Made by a program: the position numbers and the translations under genes
NCBI GenBank assembly: GCA_020543525.1
Contig: JAHYIO010000003.1
Span: forward strand, 620,001 to 684,000
Direction of reading: 5' to 3'
DNA: 64,000 nt
Source: Coriolopsis trogii
Taxonomy: Eukaryota; Basidiomycota; Agaricomycetes; Polyporales; Polyporaceae
Shown: positions 48,868 through 59,987 of the stretch, in pieces
Layout: each line of letters starts with the position of its first letter
Numbering within the stretch: position 1 is the stretch's first letter
Notes under the pieces: generated by a model
Seen by the model: only the letters and a program-made list of their open reading frames with translations
What the model was told of the DNA's origin: nothing
Databases searched by the model: none

Positions 48868-50409
48868 ATGAGGTGCGTGGTGCGATTTTGGACTGGGTGT
48901 ACACGGCCTAACTATTTAACAGTATCGGCGAAGCGTACTGTTGTGTCGCCGTAGTCGGTGAGCGATTCCGCCATTGCGTCGCACGGGGTCCACTTCACAC
49001 CTTCCTGCAGCTCTACTCCTGTATGATACATGTATCAACTTTGATCGTGAAATGGTGTACATCTGGAAGCAGTCAATCTCCATTACATCGTGGCTGTTCA
49101 TCCTCAACAAGTATACCGTTCTCGGCTTGTACGTCTCGGCACTGGCGGGGTTCTTCGGGAAGGATGACGATGTGAGTTCGCTTTATCTTGTCCAGAACTT
49201 CGCGTTTGATCGTGGAGCACTGACCGCGAGGTAGAGGTCAGATACTAGTAGCTCCCTACCCACCACTGGCTCAGCGTCATGTCTAGGTGTCGTGTCCTCG
49301 TGCGTATGTCGCAAGTCCTGACAATTCTGTTATATCTCGTCTGGACAGGTGCGCGTATTTGGATGTCTCAATGCCTACGTTCGAGTCTGAGTGACGCGGG
49401 ACTGCAGCCTTCTCTACCTTGCGTGCATATGCTATCAGTGATCGAAGGTGGCTAATCTCTTTCATCGTCTTCCTCCTCTCTATGGTGCCGGTCGGATCGT
49501 ACTTAGTGAGTGTCCTAGAGCTTGACGTCCACAGTCACCTTATCTATATTCACAGTACCAAGTCACACACCAAGAGATTTCCGACCTTTTGAATTGCAAT
49601 GCTGCCTTTGTCTCCGCAGTCATCCTCGACGCCCAGTAAGCCCCAATCACATGCTCTCACGCTACTCACGCTGAAACCTGTCTCGGCCGCCTCAGACGTG
49701 AGTAGGTCCGTCTCGTACCATCGCCCGTCCAAAAGCGCTCAGCCAGCGGCTGGGTCATGTTCACAGTAACCGCAATCAGCCGGGCTTGCCTCGTACTCGC
49801 CGACATTCTCGTCTTGAGCGTCACTTGGGCGAAGACGGCCTGCATCGTACGACTTGCCAGGAAGCACGACATCATCATGGCATCTTCCTTGACGGCGGTG
49901 CTTCTGCGAGACGGTATTCAGCTCTTGCAGATTGCGTACGGGAGTGTAGGGTGTGCTGAGATGCTTGCGCCGCTTGACAGGTTCAACGTACTTTGCGTAA
50001 GCAGGTTCGTACACGAAGACATCCTATACGCACTCACCCAGACGTAGTCTTTGGACCATCTTGAACGCCTTGCATATAGCGGGCACTTACGCACACGTGC
50101 GCTCCACCGCTTTCTTCCCCACGTCCGCTTCTACTTACCGCTGACCCCCATCCCATCACAGTCAATACGATATGTGACCATTTCCACTGACGCGTGCGTA
50201 GACTTGTCCCACTCCTAGCAGCGCTCTCGTAGTGGCTGAGACATAGCGTCGGATTTATCAGGCTCACCTCCATCCTCGTCTGCTCCTTCATCCTGAATCT
50301 TCGTGAGGCCGCAGGGGCGCGGAACGTCAGCGCGGGCTCGTGTCCTTGCGACGACTCGCTCCCACCCTTCTTGATGTCAAATTCTGTGTCATTAGACAAC
50401 ATAGGATAG
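48868..50409 (+). CDS. DUF6533-type seven-helix membrane protein, copy B
   Basis: Paralogue of copy A in the same orientation and with the same gene structure. Start exon again ATGAG (48868-48872) before a GTGCGT donor; acceptor at 48922 gives MSIGEAYCCVAVV, then a phase-1 intron to ALLLYDTCINFDREMVYIW and NKYTVLGLYVSALAGFFGKD. Next: CRVLVRMSQVLTILLYLVWT, FSTLRAYAISDRRWLISFIV, FLLSMVPVGSYL, YQVTHQEISDLLN, AISRACLVLADILVLSVTWA, LTAVLLRDG, LWTILNALHIAG and RLTSILVCSFILNLREAAG. The C-terminus (SVSLDNIG) is shorter and different from copy A, lacking the GPLGA segment. Divergence is high, so the duplication is not recent. Confidence 0.65.
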
Positions 50410-50869
50410 CTCCCAGGCATCCAATGTATGAGATGCGCAGCCCCATGCCGTTCGCTCGGCTGGTGTATAACGTTATTCTGGCTATGGGTAACTCATCCAG
50501 CGGGATTCGGCCGGTGGTAAGTACCACCCTGTCGTTGGTTTCCAAGTCGCGTGGTGGCAACTATCCACTTGCTATGATCTCATCGAGCCTCACAGAACGT
50601 TGCCAAGGACGATCGAGATTGTAAACCTACGTAGCAATCTTATGAGACCAATAGTCAACACGCCCATCCAATAGCTGTTCCGGATCCGAACCGGACCGAT
50701 TCACCCTATAGCTTCCCGTGCAGCACGCGGAACGCCCATTAGCATCATCCATCACGATTGCAGGCCTGTCACGTACATCTTGCGAGCCTCCGTATACATA
50801 TACACAGCACTTCGGAGTCCACAATCCACCTACACGGCATCGATCCCTCAAGCCTCAAAGTCTACGTAC
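50410..50869. other. Intergenic
   Basis: 460 bases between copy B and the phosphatase gene. An open frame leads into the phosphatase from about 50780 but has no ATG before 50870 in the coding frame. Confidence 0.45.
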
Positions 50870-51802
50870 ATGTCGACCTCGTCCAACACCGTCGTCGCCC
50901 GGGTCTACATCGTCCGCCACGGCGAGACGGACCACAACCGGGAGGGCATCATCCAGGGCCACCTGGACACGCCGCTCAACGCGACGGGGATCGAGCAAGC
51001 GCGGCTCGCCGCGGACGCGCTCGAGGCCGTCCCGTTCTCGGTCGCGTACAGCAGCGACTTGCAGCGCGCGCGGAAGGTGAGCGTGCGTGCCATCCATCTC
51101 CGTGATGGTCTGCTGATTGCCATATCGATGGCATACCACTACGGATGCGTGTCTATGTAGACTGCGGAGATCATACTAGAGAAGCACCCGGGCCTCGAGC
51201 TCGAGACCGTACAAGAACTCAGAGAACGGGTGCGTCCACCACCATACGCATCCAGCCAGTGTGCACCGTTCGGCAACCCTCACTGATGTCGTGTGCATCG
51301 CGCGCGCCGTGCGTCTGGGCAGTTCATGGGTGACTGGCAAGGTGGGAGCGCCGCTAACCGCCCCGCGCCGCCGCCGAACCTGGAGCCCGTCATAGAGCTC
51401 ACGACGAGAGCCACCAAGTGGTGGAACGAGGGCGTCCTGCGGCATGCGCAACGCAGAGCGTCTCAGCTCCAGTCGCAGTCGAAGGCAGCGTCCGGAGGAA
51501 ACGACGCGGCCACACGCGGCGGCGGAGATGGAGATGGAGAAGATGCGGTAACCACCGGTTCTGAGTTTGAGCCTGTGCACATACTGGCCGTCTCGCATGG
51601 AGGCCTCATCGGGACCTTGTTGACGAACTTGATCGGGAGCAGGAAGCTCCGGGCGGGGGAGGGGGTGGAAGTGGGCCAGTGTTTCAACGCGTCGATATCG
51701 GTGGCGGAGGTGTACGAGGACGGGAAGGGCCTGCTGGTGAGCTATGCGGACACGACGCATCTGGTAATGGACCTCGTACAAGACAACGCGGACGTGCGGT
51801 AG
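50870..51802 (+). CDS. Histidine phosphatase, phosphoglycerate-mutase-like
   Basis: Branch of the histidine phosphatase superfamily that includes broad-specificity phosphatases and yeast YOR283W; true substrate unknown. Three exons: MSTSSNTVVARVYIVRHGET (RHG phosphohistidine motif), DHNREGIIQGHLDTPLNATG, AYSSDLQRARK joined to TAEIILEKHPGLELETVQEL, then FMGDWQGGSAANRPAPPP. A long low-complexity insert (QSQSKAASGGNDAATRGGGD) precedes the second catalytic His in HILAVSHGGLIGTLL. The end reads FNASISVAEVYEDGKGLLVS and HLVMDLVQDNADVR. Both active-site His are present, so it should be active. Converges with the PRXL2-like gene. Confidence 0.88.
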
Positions 51803-51936
51803 AGCTTGGATGCTTGGATGGTGGGGGCGCTGGCGGGATACACACAGATAGATGAATGGGATGTTGTACAGCCAGGTATAGATGGTGGTGCGAGAAAGAT
51901 GATCGGTATACAGCATGATCTCGTTCGCGGACAGCT

Positions 51937-52967
51937 TCACGGATAAGCGACTCCGGCCTCCTTCATGAGATCATCAACCTCGACGTCTAGGAGGCCAATA
52001 TCACGCTTAGTATCGGCGGGAAGAGAGACAGACGGTCGCGCTCACGGTCTTCTGTATGTTTCATGGGCGAGGCGTATGTACAGGTCTCGCCTGCCAGAGG
52101 GTCTCAGTCAACCGGATAGGTCAATCTCGTACGCGGTGAACATGTACCGGGTCCAAATATGAAGTCCCCGCCAAGCTGAGAGATGTTTCCTTGCTTTCCT
52201 ATAAACTGCGGGGTCTTGAGTGCGCCCTAGTGCCATGGGTCAAGAGCGTATTAGCCTATTGCGAACGCACGAACGAGAGGCGGTGCGAGGACGAACCGCA
52301 ATACTGCTACCGACGTTTCCGAGGAAACTTCTAGTCAGGTAGCTGCGCTTTTCTTGGCCAGCGGGAGTGCGATCGAGAGACTCCACGAGGCCAAAGGTAT
52401 TGTACAGCTCGCGCGAGGGATCGGCGTATATGGAACCCTTGAAGTCCGTATTTTCTGACCGATAGAACGGATGCGGTGTATTCTAGATACGCGTTAGACA
52501 CAGGTTCACTGGAAGCTTACCAGAATAGTGATCGATGAGCTTCCAATCACCACATCCTATGACGACAAGACGGGTGTTTGCCTGTTCCAATGCGTCCTGG
52601 CGGACGGAGGCGAGCTGCATAACATATTGCTATTGTGCCTGGGTGAGCGCTCGCTCTGCGGTCGGACCGCAGAGAGGAATGGAAGGTACTTGGCAACTCT
52701 ACCCAGGACGATGAATAACACGCTGCGGTACGACGACAGGAAATACATACACCACAAAAGAAGTGACCTGTCCGGGGCGGACATGGCCAGAGCAGAGGCG
52801 GATGAGTATTCTTGTAGACGCCGCAAAGAAATGGAGACAGTACGGATGAAGACGACGATCGTTTTCTGGTCTCGGATGAGGTCTGCGAACGGGACGTGCT
52901 TCCCGCTGCGGTCGTATACGGTGAGGGCCGCGGCGGTTGCGAGGACGTCCTTGGACGGGAGGGCCAT
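51937..52967 (-). CDS. PRXL2/AAED1-like thioredoxin-fold protein with a 9-base microexon
   Basis: AhpC/TSA-related thioredoxin-fold protein; the family is thought to be redox-active but its substrate is unknown. The first exon (MALPSKDVLATAAALTVYDR, FADLIRDQKTIVVFI) ends at 52844; a 17-base exon 52751-52767 gives RHFFCG; a 9-base exon 52690-52698 gives SCQ; the next exon begins at 52629 with QYVMQLASVRQ. Together they restore CGSC followed by QQYV, the family's CxxC site. Further exons: LVVIGCGDWKLIDHYSENT joined over a 66-base intron to DFKGSIYADPSRELYNTFGL, then GNISQLGGDFIFGPG, ETCTYASPMKHTED and HVEVDDLMKEAGVAYP. Flanking intron sizes (52 and 60 bases) are normal for this genome. One join in the middle (after VGSSIA) is not exact. 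Confidence 0.8.
52690..52698 (-). other. Predicted 9-base microexon
   Basis: The minus strand reads AGTTGCCAA (Ser-Cys-Gln), preceded by GGGTAG and followed by GTACCT. Skipping it would give CGQYV with only one active-site cysteine; including it gives CGSCQQYV. Confidence 0.7.
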
Positions 52968-53191
52968 GGGAGCTGGAACCAAGTGTGGCTTGTGCGGGGA
53001 CCATCGACTCGGAAGTGACGACAGGGGCTTATGTCAGCAAACGGGCTGTGCGTCTCGCGTCTTGGGAGTTGGAGTCGCGGCGCGCACTCGCCTCCTCCCA
53101 ACGCGTCCAGTACAAAAGGTCGCCCTCCCTGCGCGACGGCCACACACGACCCGCCCCGCCCCCAGACCGCCCATCTCTTGCCTCTCTCGCG

Positions 53192-55368
53192 ATGCCGACC
53201 GTCACCGACCGCACGCCTCTCCTTGAAAACGGCAACGGCGCCGAGCCTCCAAAGCCCTTCTTCGCGCGCCTCAAAGACTCCTTCGCCGTCGAGGGACAGC
53301 CATCGTGGCTCCGCTCATACAAGTTCTTCCTCTTTGGCTCCTACCTCAACATCCTCCTCATCTTCGTGCCGCTGAGCTTCATCGCACACAAGCTCAACTG
53401 GGATGCCGCTCTTAGGTTCGGCTTCAGCTTCGTTGCTATCATGCCCTTGGCTGCTGTATGTCACGTCATATTGTGGTTCGCATCAATACAGTTGGTTGAC
53501 GTGTATTTCATCTGCGCACCCCGCGCTGCGCGCATACAGCTACTTGGCACTGCGACAGATCAGCTCTCTCTCAAGCTCGGCCAAACACTCTCCGGTCTCC
53601 TCAACGCGTCTTTCGGGAATGCGGTCGAGATCATTGTCGGCATTGCCGCTCTCATGCAGGGTGCGTGCATATACATTCCTGCTCATATCTCAAGCTCATG
53701 GCGCATATAGGCGAGCTTCGTATCGTTCAAACCTCGGTGGGTGCAACTGTTGCGTTTGCTTTCCGCCTCGGCTCAACAGGTGGCACAGCTGCTTGGGTCT
53801 ATTCTCTCCAACATCCTCCTCGTTCTCGGCTGCTCCTTCCTCGCAGGTATGTGGTATGGACAAATACCATGATTGTAGTCACGGCTCGCTCACTGCCCGC
53901 AAAGGTGGTATCAAGTTCTCTGAGAGTAACTTCCAGGTTACTGCTGCGCAAGCGTGAGTGTCTCGCGCTAGTTCGTACACTGCCTACGAGCTAACGCTTT
54001 CCATTCGAATGTTCAGTTCGAGCTCGGTACGTCCGAACTGCCTCGTGTAATGCGTCTCACGAGCATTCTCGCTGACATCCACAAAGCTCATGACCCTAGC
54101 ATGCATTAGTACGTCGCATCGCCTTGAACCTACTGTCATCGGAAGCTGACCGCGGCGTGTTCTGTTGTCCTATCGTCGCACCCTCTGCCCTATCATCAAC
54201 TCACTCATGGTGGACGCTTGGGAATTATGTGTTCACGAACCACAGCTCTCGTCATTCCTGCCGCATACCACAGCGCCAAGTCGCATTCCGGTGGTCTGGA
54301 AGAAGGACAGGTGATCGTAAATGGCACGATTGCCGCTTTTGACAAGGTCACTGCGGGGCTTGAGCTCCTCGACGCGGACGGCGTACATGGGCTCAAAATC
54401 ATCTCTCGTGGAACAGCCATTCTGCTTCTATTTGTGTACATCGTGTACCTCTACTTCCAAGTATGCGTATGCGACCACCCATGAGGAACGCAGCTGATGG
54501 TCTCTTCTCTTGCGATAGCTCAAGTCCCATGCGTACCTGTACACACCTACCGCCCAGATCGAGGAAGAGGAAGAAGAGCCCGAGATGAACTTGTGGGCTG
54601 CGTGCTCAGCGTGAGTCTTCACTTTCCTGATGCAAAACTGTGCTCATCGCATATCTTTCAGATTGCTCTTGGTAACTGTTATCACGTCATTCTGCGCGGA
54701 TTACTGTGAGTTCAATGCCTTCAGAGCTTGTCTCGATGCTCACGCGGCACACAGTGGTGGCCTCTATCGAGGAGACCGCTGAGCGGTATCACATTCCCAA
54801 ACCATTTATCGGTTTGATCCTCCTTCCCATCGTGGTACGCACACCGTCGGACAATTTTGATGGACGATAGCGCTCATGCTTCTCGACCAGGCGAACGCAG
54901 CCGAACATGTCACGTCCGTTTGGATGGCCATGAAGAACAAGATGGAGCTCACTATCGGCATTTGCGTCGGCAGCTCAATCGTGAGTAGCCCGTTCGCTCT
55001 CATGCGGCGTTCGTGTGTATTGATGACGTCGTTCACAGCAAATTGCTGCGTTCGTCGTGCCTCTGCTCGTCATCGTCGGATGGGTGTCCGGCCATGACTT
55101 GACGCTCTTCTTCGCTGACTTCGAGGTAAGCATGATCCGGTGTTCTGCTCCACGACTCTCGGCACTGACTGCTATTCGCGTGCATCTTAGACCATCGTGC
55201 TATTTGTGTCCGTGCTTCTTGTAAACTTCCTCATTCAGGACGGCAAGTCGAATTACATGGAGGGCTTGATGCTCGTCACCCTTTACCTCGTCATCGCGCT
55301 TGCCTGTACGTCGCTTTCCCCCTCTCCGTTTGCATATACTGACATTCGATCTAGTCTGGGTCTCGTAA
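53192..55368 (+). CDS. VCX1: Vacuolar Ca2+/H+ exchanger (CAX family)
   Basis: Pumps cytosolic Ca2+ into the vacuole in exchange for protons. About ten exons. N-terminus MPTVTDRTPLLENGNG (a dileucine-type sorting motif, TPLL), then LRSYKFFLFGSYLNILLIFV. The two CAX repeats are visible: NASFGNAVEIIVGIAALMQ (c-1) and ANAAEHVTSVWMAMKNKMEL (c-2). Between them: GSILSNILLVLGCSFLAGG, FSESNFQVTAAQA, LVIPAAYHSA, ISRGTAILLLFVYIVYLYFQ and an acidic cytosolic loop (QIEEEEEEPEMNL). After: IGICVGSSIQIAAFVVPLLV, VGWVSGHDLTLFFADFE, LFVSVLLVNFLIQDGKSNYM and EGLMLVTLYLVIALAFWVS. The last exon is just the end of AFWVS; stop TAA 55366-55368. Full set of motifs, so likely functional. Confidence 0.94.
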
Positions 55369-56516
55369 AGCGACCAAGGCAACGCTTGTACCACCATATT
55401 CCACCGCGACACCCCCTCCCCACCGAAGGCCCGAGACCCACACGGGCATCATCGTACTGCCTCGCACACACGTATATACCTTCCTGCCAGATCTCTTCCT
55501 TATCTCTGTTTGCTGCTCCTGTCTCGTCTCACTCCACGCACGCGCTCTTCCCACCCGAGTCATTCTCTCCATGGACGCTCCCCCCCATTCCCGTATCCGT
55601 ACATAGTACCTCGTACCGTACACACCCCGGACGTCTAGGGAGGAACGGCGCCGTCCGAGATTCGTCGGCCCTTGCTTGTCGCCCGGCTTATTATGTCGTT
55701 ACCTATCATCTGGCAGTGGAGGGCCCTCACCCTCGCCCTCCACCCTCACATCGCTATTGCTCCCGTATGTCTTGCAGAGCCCGTGCGCTCTGCGTGTACT
55801 CAGTAGCTGTCTGGCTTCGTTTCGTTAGCCGTTGGGTTCCTTGCTCGCAAAATCTGCCGACCGGTCTCCTCTCCCAATCCTGATCCTGTGGTTTCTTAGT
55901 AGCAATCGTTCGTGATCGTCTCTAGGCCTAGGTGTACGTGCACACACATATACACATACACGTCTTATCCGTCCACTGTTTGCACACGTCCATTAAATTT
56001 CGACGCGGTCGTTCGCACACGCAGACGAGCAGCGGCGACGCGATCCCCTCCACTACGGCACGGGCAAGCCATAAGTCGATTTGCACATCGACTACACTGT
56101 CTGTATCCAAAGAAAGTACACTTGAAAGATGCCCAGTTGGATGAGTCCGTAAGCCATGGAACGATCTATACATGTTGAGATGAGAGAGAGAAGGCGCGGG
56201 TCGAATAGTGACGCGGCGGCTGATACGCATGAGCATGACGAATGTGGGTCGATGAGGACGACGGGCGGGGATGGTGCCAAGGGCAGGTATCAAGAGAAAA
56301 GCACAACGCTACATGGGGGGGATGCCCTGAAGTCCTACAGTAAAGACATGGAGAGGTCCATCCGCAACGTCCTCTCGGAAGGGGAGGAATGTGGGCGCCT
56401 CCCGCAAACACCGAGGGATATCAATTTACAGTATCAGCCACACATAAAACGCATCCTGTATGTCACCTTACTACGAATCCAGAACGACCGAACCTGTGAT
56501 GGAGGGAGGCGGGTTT
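55369..56516. other. Intergenic, convergent 3' ends
   Basis: 1.15 kb between VCX1 and DOA1 stops. CT-rich first half; a short CA/TA-type simple repeat at 55941-55962. Open frames are chance-like. I see no gene. Confidence 0.45.
55941..55962. repeat. Short CA/TA dinucleotide-type repeat
   Basis: Imperfect run of CACACACA then TATACACATACACG in the spacer between VCX1 and DOA1. A simple repeat with no apparent role. Confidence 0.6.
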
Positions 56517-59500
56517 TCAAAGGAGAGCGAGGATCTCTTTCGAGACGTCCCGGACGCGTGCTTCCGTGAACGTCTGGGGAAGAGAGGTGAGCGCCTGACG
56601 TGCGGCAATCTTCTGCTCAGAGGAGAGCGGACGTGACTGCTCCTGGGCGGCGAAGGCCTACGGGAGGTGAGGAGGTCAGTACGGTGGACTGCAGCAGCAC
56701 ATCGGAGAAGCTCACAATGTCCCCGAGGGCAACCAAGGCGCGGTAAGCCGCCTCTGCTTCGGTCTTCTCCGATTGGAGGATCTACGCAACTTACATGAGT
56801 GGATGGAGACGTCGACGTGTATGAAGACATACTTCGAGAATCAAAGTAACTAGCCGGTCCCGTATCTGTGGCGTCAAAGTTTCCTTGATGCCGCTACAGG
56901 CGAGGCTGCGGGTAGGAAAGATTCAGAGCACTGTCCAGGATCATCGTCAATCCACGTACTTGAAGAGAATCGTCGCGAGCGAAACGCGTAGCGAGTTGGT
57001 GAGAACCGGGTACGGCGTCCCGCCCAGAGTGTCCAGGACCTATAGCAAATTCCATGTCAATATACACTCAAATCGAACACCATCACGCGTACCTCTTGGA
57101 CCCATGTGCCATCGCTGACCGTCGTCCCGTCCTGGAAGACGTTGGCCAGGGATCGGAAGAGGAAGAGAAGGTTCGTCTCGCGTGGCTTGGGTAGCGGTGA
57201 TGACCACGGCTCGTTCCAGCTCGCACCCTTGAACAACGCGGCGAAGAAGCGGGCGCGCAATGCCGTGTCGACGTATGCGGTTGGACAGAACGCCAGCACG
57301 AGACGGCTCAAATCCATAACTATAAAGCGAGAGGCATCAATTTTGTCTTGTCAGATCTTACCCAAATATTCACACGCACGAGGGAAAAGTTGTGACTGTG
57401 GCCAGCGTTCGAGAAGTTGGATGATAGCATCGATGTGCGCACTCGTCAACTTCTTCGATGGTGGGTCCAACGGGTGTGAGACGGCTTGAGTGAGGTAGGT
57501 AAACGTCTCCTCGACCAAGTTAAGCTCTTGGGGGTACATGGCCAAGTACGCAGTCGACTAAAGGAACGAATGTCAGCATCCCACAAACACTCTGCGCCTA
57601 AACGTGGACGCATACAATCTCGTTCCGCAAGGCCTGGTCAAACTGGTACAGCTTAGCCTGCATTGCCGACACGTGCGCTTGGCGGAAGGACAGTGGTGTC
57701 CGCTGCATGCTCATCAGATTTACTACCAATTTGCAAATATGACGCAAATACGCACCACAGGTATAACATTCCCAAGAGACGTCGGTACGTTCTGCGGTGG
57801 TGTCACCGGTGAGGTAGTTGTGCTCGCATAGCGAGACGCTCCTGTCCATGGGTCAGGCCCGGCTGATGGGGTTGTCACTGGAGGGGGTGTAGGCACCGCT
57901 GGTGGGGCCCGATACCGTGAAGCACCTACAAACTCGTTGAGGGAAGGGATGATAGTCTCTTCGACATGGACGTACCTGTGAACGGATCCGCGAACTCTGA
58001 CGCTCCGCCAGAGGAAGCTGACTGTGACGCTTGGTACCTTGATGCTCCTAACAAGGAATCAGTCATATGCTCCCAAGGGCTTGATCTCGAGGGACCTAAC
58101 CTGTATATGGGTCCACGAATTGATTGCTGCCGCCGCCGATTGTCGCCCCTGTTGTGTTCTTCTCGATAAACCGCACGACTTCGTCAAGATAACTTAATGG
58201 CAAATCGTTGTTCTGGAGGAAACGTTGTGCAGCAGTGTACGGATTTTCTGCAGACCGGATCAGCACAAAATCTCTGATAGAAAAATTACAGACTACTTAC
58301 CGTTGGCATTGTAGGGAAGCTTTAGAGGCGGAACACCCTCCTGAACATCAACGTCGAAAACATAGTCATATTCCCGGCCTTGGTAAAGTTGTTTCCGACC
58401 GGATCCAACGGCGTCCACAACGTCACCGATTTTTTGCCAGCTCGCTGTCGCGCTGTCCCACTGTTGCAAGGAGAGTAAGCGATCGCCCGGCGTTAGCGTA
58501 TCCGGAGGAACCAGCAGCGAACCTGGTGTGCCTCCACACTTTCGCCTCGCCTGATCATCTTGACCTCACCAGGCTTCTTCCCTGAACAGTCGTCAGCTTG
58601 CCGCATCTGACCCACCTACACCCTCCCCCCGACGCACCTGGTTGCGTCAGCGCCTCGGGCCCTGGCAGATCGTCTTTCTTCACGTCTCCAATCTGCTGTG
58701 CTGGAAGCGCTTGCGCGGCGACGAGGTCGTCAAAGGCTTTTAGCTGGTCAACGGGTGCCCACCGCTCCTCTGCGGCGCTGAAGATGCGCACGATGCCATC
58801 GCTGCAGCCGGTCACGATGTCCCCATTGGGCATCGTCGAGACTGTCCAAACCGAGATCGCCGGGTGCACTAGCGTCTGGGCACACTCTCCGTCTGAGGCG
58901 ATAATTTGGGGCGATCCATTCTCAGTATGCCGGGAAGAAGCGAGGAACAGGGGCTTACCTCGCCATATGCGGACTGTGCGGTCTTCTCCACCGGATACAA
59001 TGTCGCCATTTGGGAGGACGGAGAGGCTGTATACGAACGACGTGTGCCCTGAGAGCGTGTAAACACAGTCTCCTTCCATGGTCCAGATACGTATTTCGCT
59101 GCCGGAGACGGTCTAGACCTGAGCATGGGAAATAGCTCAGAGGGGCGTACCTATCGTTCGAACACGATGCGAAGCCGATGTCGGTGATCAAGGCCAAGCC
59201 TCGTACGGCCTGTGTATGTCCCGGGTACGAGCGGACGTTCTTGTGCTGCTTCCATAGCTTGATAGTGTTGTCCGCAGAACCTATGGGTTTCTCTACTCCA
59301 GCTGAAGCACGCGGGGAGGCAAAAGAGAGCTTACCGGTGAGGAACTGGCCCCCGTCAATGGCCAAGACGCACCAAACCGACTGCTGGTGTCCGACCAAGT
59401 CGTAGAGGAGCTTGAAGTCCTTCCATACTTTCGCCGTTCTTCCCGTACGGTGAATCGGGTGACACGCCACCAATCGCAAGTACTCACCTGTCCCATGAAC

Positions 59501-59987
59501 CTGATATGATTGTCCCGTCTTCTGACGTGTGGAGAGCGCATACATTCTCTGTATGTCCGATCAGGGAGAAACTTGGTTCACCGCCGGCACATGGCAGCGC
59601 GAAGATGTTGATGACCGTGTCTTGACCTCCCGTGACCGCGTAGCCTGGAACGCCCACTCAGCCCTGCGAAATGGGACGACAATGCTCCGATAGCGACAAG
59701 TGATACCGTACCTTCTGGTGCGCCAGGTGCTGGTGGAAGGTACGCCACCGCGTTCACAAAGCGGGATCCAGCTTTGAGAGTAGAGGCCTGGGCGAATTGT
59801 GCGGGCGATGTCCTGTTCCATGCGATCGCTGTTGTGTCGCGAGAGGCGGAGAGGATGAGATCGTCTGTCGGTGAGACGACGGCCCTAACCTAGGGTTTAT
59901 GAGTGTCGGCGTAAGCGTATCGTAGGAGGCTTAGGCACGCACATCGGAGGAGTGGGCAGACAACGAGGCCGATAGTTTGTACGGCAT
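56517..59987 (-). CDS. DOA1: DOA1/UFD3 (PLAA) ubiquitin-binding Cdc48 cofactor
   Basis: Binds ubiquitin and Cdc48/p97 and acts in ubiquitin-dependent degradation and sorting. N-terminal WD40 propeller: MPYKLSASLSAHSSDVRAVV, LILSASRDTTAIAWNR, GYAVTGGQDTVINIF, GHTENVCALHTSEDGTIISG, LLYDLVGHQQSVWCVLAI, ADNTIKLWKQHKNVRSYPGH, TQAVRGLALITDIGFASCSN, GHTSFVYSLSVLPNGDIVSG and ISVWTVSTMPNGDIVTG. The PFU ubiquitin-binding domain follows (GREYDYVFDVDVQEGVPPLK, YNANENPYTAAQRFLQNNDL), then a Pro/Thr linker, and the Armadillo-like PUL domain that binds Cdc48 (LSRLVLAFCPTAYVDTALRA to ALTSLPQTFTEARVRDVSKE). More than ten exons. ATG 59987 starts the first blade correctly. Confidence 0.93.

Noticed and set aside
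49370..49420. Apparent loss of a splice acceptor in DUF6533 copy B
   Set aside because: The base matching the copy A AG is changed, but an in-phase acceptor GACTGCAG eight bases further works in copy B, and the equivalent GTGCAG also works in copy A.
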